Positions 8,853-11,480 of a DNA stretch of 11,480 nucleotides are shown here, one piece after another. The notes beneath the pieces were generated by a model. The model was not told the origin of the DNA. It ran no database searches and saw only the letters and a program-made list of their open reading frames with translations. The stretch comes from an uncultured Thermoplasmata archaeon. GTDB lineage: Archaea > Thermoplasmatota > Thermoplasmata > Methanomassiliicoccales > Methanomethylophilaceae. A program made the translations under genes and the position numbers. The DNA lies in assembly GCA_946545675.1 (NCBI GenBank), contig CAMNNR010000026.1, positions 1-11,480 on the forward strand, written 5' to 3'. Numbering within the stretch: the first letter of the stretch is position 1; each line of letters begins with the position of its first letter.

Positions 8853-9956
8853 ATGGCATTCGGCAGCAAAGAACCCAAGACCAACGTGGTCACCTGGCAG
8901 AACCAGGGACCTGACGACATCATCTACGCATCGCCCTTCGACGACCTCAGGACCCTGACCTCCGTCACCGTCCCGGAGCACGCCGTCGCCCTGTTCGTCA
9001 GGGACGGAAAACTCGAAGGGGCCCTGTCGCCCGGAAGGCACATGATCACCACCAACAACATCCCCTGGCTGACCAAACTCTACCAGCTGGCACTTGGTTA
9101 CAAGGAGACCCCCTTCAAGGTCAACATCGTGTTCATCTCCCAGAAGATGTTCAACGGGAAATGGGGCATCCGCGGAATGATCAAAGCCGCACAGGGATAC
9201 GAGGTCCCCGTGACCCTCATGTCCAACGGAGAGTTCCAGTTCAGGATCTCCGACGTGGCAGTGTTCTACACCCAGATCCTCGGTGGGATGAGCAACTACT
9301 CCACCGGCAACGTGAACGCGCTGATGAAGAGCTTCATCAACGAGCAGATCACCCAGCAGCTTGCCCAGCAGTACTACATGGATGTCCTCCAGAACCTCGA
9401 GAAGGCCTCCACCACCACCAAGATCCTCATCGACCCCTACTTCCAGCAGAGGGGAATCGAACTCCTCTCCCTGAAGATCAACGAGGTCTCCACCACCGAG
9501 GAGGAGAAGGCCAAGATCTTCGAGTACCTCCAGTTCTCCTCCGCCAACGGAGAGTCCTTCAAGAGGTACGAGGTCATGGACAGGATGGCAGACGCCATCG
9601 GCGACTCCCAGGGAGGAGCGGCCATGGGTGCCGGAATGATGCTGTTCCCCCAGATGTACCAGCAGCTCAACCAGCAGCCCGCCCAGAACGCACAGGCACA
9701 GGTCACTAAGGTCATGTGCCCCTACTGCGGAGGTCTCAACACCTACCCCTACAAGTTCTGTGGCGAATGCGGCAAACCGAGCCCCCAGATGCAGCAGCAA
9801 CAGCCTCCTGCACAGCCCGCCCCCACACCTGCTCAGCCTGCACCCTCCGGCGGAGCACCCGGAGCATTCAAGAGGTGCCCTTACTGCGGAGAGGACCTCA
9901 GCATGCTGAAGAAGACCCCGAAATTCTGCCCGTACTGTTCGGAAGAACTTTCCTGA
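8853..9956 (+). CDS. SPFH-domain (stomatin/prohibitin-like, YdjI type) protein with two C-terminal zinc ribbons
   Basis: 367 residues, last gene of the operon. Residues about 10-230 form the YdjI-type SPFH domain. Recognisable segments are TWQNQGPDDIIYASPFDDL (14-32), VPEHAVALFVRDGKLEGALS (40-59), PGRHMITTNNIPWLTKL (60-76) and KWGIRG (103-108). SPFH proteins form large ring- or cage-like assemblies on membranes; YdjI types (COG4260-like) lack an N-terminal membrane span, as here, and are recruited by partners. A helical stretch at about 215-245 and a Gln-rich region lead into zinc ribbon 1 (Cys289, 292, 303, 306), a Gln/Pro/Ala linker (about 311-337) and zinc ribbon 2 (Cys342, 345, 359, 362). 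I chose the ATG at 8853 because GGAGG (8841-8845) lies seven bases upstream; a TTG two codons earlier at 8847 is the alternative. A poxvirus-like 'virion core protein' label sometimes given to this family is misleading. Confidence 0.93.
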   Translation: MAFGSKEPKTNVVTWQNQGPDDIIYASPFDDLRTLTSVTVPEHAVALFVRDGKLEGALSPGRHMITTNNIPWLTKLYQLALGYKETPFKVNIVFISQKMFNGKWGIRGMIKAAQGYEVPVTLMSNGEFQFRISDVAVFYTQILGGMSNYSTGNVNALMKSFINEQITQQLAQQYYMDVLQNLEKASTTTKILIDPYFQQRGIELLSLKINEVSTTEEEKAKIFEYLQFSSANGESFKRYEVMDRMADAIGDSQGGAAMGAGMMLFPQMYQQLNQQPAQNAQAQVTKVMCPYCGGLNTYPYKFCGECGKPSPQMQQQQPPAQPAPTPAQPAPSGGAPGAFKRCPYCGEDLSMLKKTPKFCPYCSEELS

Positions 9957-9965
9957 ACCCCCCTT

Positions 9966-9993
9966 GCCGGCCTTCGGGCCGGCCCATAATTTT
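9966..9993 (+). terminator. C(UUCG)G stem-loop after the SPFH operon
   Basis: GCCGGCC and GGCCGGC form a perfect 7-bp GC stem around TTCG (9966-9983), another cUUCGg tetraloop. It lies nine bases after the SPFH stop and is followed by CCATAATTTT, a short imperfect U-run. It is likely a terminator or 3'-end stabiliser of the operon mRNA. Some read-through is plausible because the next gene has a Shine-Dalgarno and no convincing promoter of its own. Confidence 0.6.
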
Positions 9994-10007
9994 CGAGGCT
10001 CGATTTG

Positions 10008-10829
10008 ATGGAAGTACTCCTTGAGAAAACTATAGAGATAGCCAAGACCGCGGGACGCATGATGCTGTCCGCATCAGGTTTCAGCATAGACACCAAGGGA
10101 ACCAAGGAGAACTACGTCACCACCACCGACCTCGAGATTCAGAAGTACCTCCGCAAGGCCCTCACAGAGGCTCTCCCGGGATCCAAATTCATGGGGGAGG
10201 AGGATGACCTTCCGGGCAATGTGCCAGAATCCTATTCCGAGCAGGATCTGATCTGGATCGTCGACCCCATCGACGGCACCTCGAACTACGCCCACGGGAT
10301 ACCCAACAGCGTGACCGCAATCGGCCTTGTGAGAGCGGGCGAACCGATCATGGGTGTGGTGTACCACCCGTATCTGGACGAGATATTCTTCGCCGAGAAA
10401 GGCAAAGGCGCATTCAGGAACGGGCAGCAAATCCATGTATCGAACCGCCCTGTCGGAAAGGGCCTTTTCTGCACCGCGTGGTCTTGTTACAACAAAGCCC
10501 GTGCCGCCCTCTGCTTCGACGTCTCGCAGCGCATGTACTCGATCTGCGACGACATCAGACGCACCGGGACCGCTGCCTACGAACTCTGCCTGCTCGCCAA
10601 AGGCGCGGCGGACCTCTACTTCGAAGTCAACCTCGCCCCTTGGGATTATACCGCATCCATGTGCATCCTTAGTGAAGCTGGTGGCGTGGCCTGCTCACAA
10701 TACGGAAAGATCCGTACCGACCGCCCATGTCTCGTAATCGCAGCCAACACGGCTGAAAATCTCGAAATCATCAAGAACATTGTGGCCGAAGAGGCCGCCA
10801 AGCATCCTGAAGCAGGAATCACTTTTTAA
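10008..10829 (+). CDS. Inositol monophosphatase family phosphatase (IMPase/FBPase, SuhB-like)
   Basis: 273 residues, normal for the family. These Mg-dependent cytosolic enzymes remove phosphate from inositol 1-phosphate; archaeal members often also hydrolyse fructose 1,6-bisphosphate, serving inositol-lipid synthesis and gluconeogenesis. All metal-site motifs are present: GEE at 63-65, DPIDGTSNYAHG at 86-97 (Asp86, Asp89, Gly-Thr), and PWDYTA at 211-216 with Asp213, followed by SEAGG. RRTGTAAYELCLLAKGAAD at 184-202 is the usual substrate-side helix region. Which substrate it prefers cannot be read from the sequence. I use the ATG at 10008, nine bases after GAGG (9995-9998), rather than the TTG one codon earlier. 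It follows the SPFH operon by 51 bases containing a hairpin and precedes apt by 22 bases, but has no obvious functional tie to either. Confidence 0.95.
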   Translation: MEVLLEKTIEIAKTAGRMMLSASGFSIDTKGTKENYVTTTDLEIQKYLRKALTEALPGSKFMGEEDDLPGNVPESYSEQDLIWIVDPIDGTSNYAHGIPNSVTAIGLVRAGEPIMGVVYHPYLDEIFFAEKGKGAFRNGQQIHVSNRPVGKGLFCTAWSCYNKARAALCFDVSQRMYSICDDIRRTGTAAYELCLLAKGAADLYFEVNLAPWDYTASMCILSEAGGVACSQYGKIRTDRPCLVIAANTAENLEIIKNIVAEEAAKHPEAGITF

Positions 10830-10832
10830 GTT
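10821..10832 (+). promoter_or_regulatory. Putative TATA box for apt, inside the end of the phosphatase gene
   Basis: ACTTTTTAAGTT overlaps the last codons and stop of the preceding gene. Its centre is about 26 bases before the apt ATG at 10852, which has no Shine-Dalgarno, so apt is probably made as a leaderless mRNA from here. Confidence 0.5.
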
Positions 10833-10851
10833 CCACATCAATTCTGCATGC

Positions 10852-11382
10852 ATGGCAAAGACCCTTGAGGATTACGTTACCACCATCCCCGACTTCCCCC
10901 AGCCGGGAGTCATGTTCAGAGACATCACCACCATCATCCAGAACCCTGAAGGATTCAAACTGGCAGTGGATATGCTTATCGAGAAACTGAAAGGCGTGGA
11001 ATTCGACTACGTGGTCGGCAGCGAATCTAGAGGATTCATATTCGGAGCTCCTGTTGCATATGCACTCGGCAAAGGATTCATCCTTGCAAGGAAGAAAGGC
11101 AAACTCCCCAGGGAATGCATCTCCGAGAGCTACGCGCTCGAATACGGCGAAGCCACACTCGAAATGCACAAGGATTCCATCCCCAAAGGTTCCAAGATCG
11201 TGATCATCGACGACCTCGTCGCCACCGGCGGAACCACCGCAGCGATCATCAAACTCATCGAGAGGCTCGGAGGATCCGTAGTGAAAATCGGGTTCGTTAT
11301 CGAGCTGGAAGGGTTCAAAGCCAGGGAGAAGGCCCTGAAAGGCTACGACGTCTACAGCCTCCTTTCCTATCCTGGAAACTGA
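10852..11382 (+). CDS. apt: Adenine phosphoribosyltransferase
   Basis: Converts adenine and PRPP to AMP and pyrophosphate in purine salvage, in the cytosol. The 176-residue product matches the usual family length. It shows the N-terminal IPDFPQPGVMFRDIT segment (12-26), ESRGFIFGAPVAYALG (58-73), RKKGKLP on the flexible loop side (80-86), YGEATLEMH (98-106) and the PRPP-binding motif VIIDDLVATGGT (117-128). This is the classic bacterial/eukaryotic APRT type. I start it at ATG 10852 (MAKTLEDY), where family similarity begins. An in-frame ATG 72 bases upstream would add 24 residues unlike any APRT and would overlap the phosphatase gene. There is no Shine-Dalgarno, but a TATA-like box lies 26 bases upstream, so leaderless expression is likely. 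A clear terminator follows. Confidence 0.97.
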   Translation: MAKTLEDYVTTIPDFPQPGVMFRDITTIIQNPEGFKLAVDMLIEKLKGVEFDYVVGSESRGFIFGAPVAYALGKGFILARKKGKLPRECISESYALEYGEATLEMHKDSIPKGSKIVIIDDLVATGGTTAAIIKLIERLGGSVVKIGFVIELEGFKAREKALKGYDVYSLLSYPGN

Positions 11383-11389
11383 AACCACA

Positions 11390-11412
11390 GGGGGCGTCGC
11401 CCCCACTTTTTT
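11390..11412 (+). terminator. Terminator after apt
   Basis: GGGGGC and GCCCCC (11390-11404) form a 6-bp GC stem around a three-base loop. The stem is followed two bases later by six T (11407-11412). It begins eight bases after the apt stop codon. Confidence 0.75.
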
Positions 11413-11436
11413 GACGTATTGAATTACAGCCGCTGA

Positions 11437-11449
11437 CAAAGTATAAGAA
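11437..11449 (+). promoter_or_regulatory. Putative TATA box at the right edge
   Basis: CAAAGTATAAGAA lies after the apt terminator with its TATA core centred about 28 bases before an ATG at 11472. This matches the spacing of the other apparently leaderless genes here. Confidence 0.45.
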
Positions 11450-11471
11450 AAATAATCGCTTATTACGGGCG

Positions 11472-11480
11472 ATGGCTAGT
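11472..11480 (+). CDS. Possible start of a further gene, cut by the right edge
   Basis: Only three codons (Met-Ala-Ser) are visible. The case rests on position: a terminator ends apt, a TATA-like box follows, and this ATG sits at the leaderless distance from it. No Shine-Dalgarno is present. The product cannot be guessed. Confidence 0.3.

Noticed and set aside
5447..9956. Phage or defence island interpretation of the operon (SPFH proteins of this type are sometimes labelled virion core proteins)
   Set aside because: There is no integrase, capsid, nuclease, helicase or toxin motif and no repeats or attachment sites; base composition matches the flanking housekeeping genes.
10780..10851. 24-residue N-terminal extension of apt from an upstream in-frame ATG
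   Set aside because: The added residues are unlike any APRT, overlap the phosphatase coding end, and normal family similarity begins at the ATG at 10852.
11466..11480. Start of a tRNA at the right edge, given the TATA-like box upstream
   Set aside because: The bases do not give the invariant T8 and A14 in register with an acceptor stem and D-arm; an ATG-led coding start fits the spacing better, though only weakly.

Overview
The window looks like a chromosomal segment of a methanogenic or related euryarchaeon, most likely Methanomassiliicoccales (Thermoplasmatota). The archaeal signs are a group II chaperonin (thermosome), TATA-box promoters at archaeal spacing, and several genes whose TATA box sits about 26 nt before the start codon, as in leaderless transcripts. 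Next to these are genes of bacterial style (DnaK, GrpE, type III glutamine synthetase). All ten complete genes stop at TGA (9) or TAA (1) and none at TAG, which fits a lineage that reads TAG as pyrrolysine. The lineage is an inference from these traits; no rRNA or methanogenesis gene is present.

Left half, minus strand, in order of transcription: glnN (5208 to 3025), a strong hairpin plus U-tract terminator, then thermosome (2734 to 1121), a C(UUCG)G stem-loop, grpE (1056 to 475) and the N-terminal third of dnaK (463 to the left edge). This is a protein-folding cluster in which the archaeal chaperonin lies directly upstream of the bacterial-type Hsp70 system, preceded by a separately promoted nitrogen-assimilation gene.

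Right half, plus strand: a compact five-gene operon (5447 to 9956), divergent from glnN, with gaps of 2 to 9 nt and a Shine-Dalgarno before each gene. It encodes a helical-repeat protein with a Cys4 module, a large protein with an N-terminal zinc ribbon, a four-helix membrane protein, a soluble helical/coiled-coil protein, and a YdjI-type SPFH (stomatin/prohibitin) protein ending in two zinc ribbons. The set resembles in outline the bacterial pspA-ydjGHI membrane-stress operons, but lacks a recognisable PspA, and four of its five proteins belong to families I cannot name. This is the best candidate in the window for an undescribed system, possibly a membrane-associated scaffold.

After a second C(UUCG)G hairpin come an inositol-monophosphatase-family phosphatase (10008 to 10829) and adenine phosphoribosyltransferase (apt, 10852 to 11382), which appears to have its own leaderless promoter inside the end of the phosphatase gene. 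A hairpin/T-run terminator follows apt, and at the right edge a new TATA box precedes an ATG that may begin another gene. There is no rRNA, recognisable tRNA, CRISPR array, insertion sequence or transposase. No stretch longer than 300 bases lacks a gene; the two largest gaps are 2735-3024 and 5209-5446.
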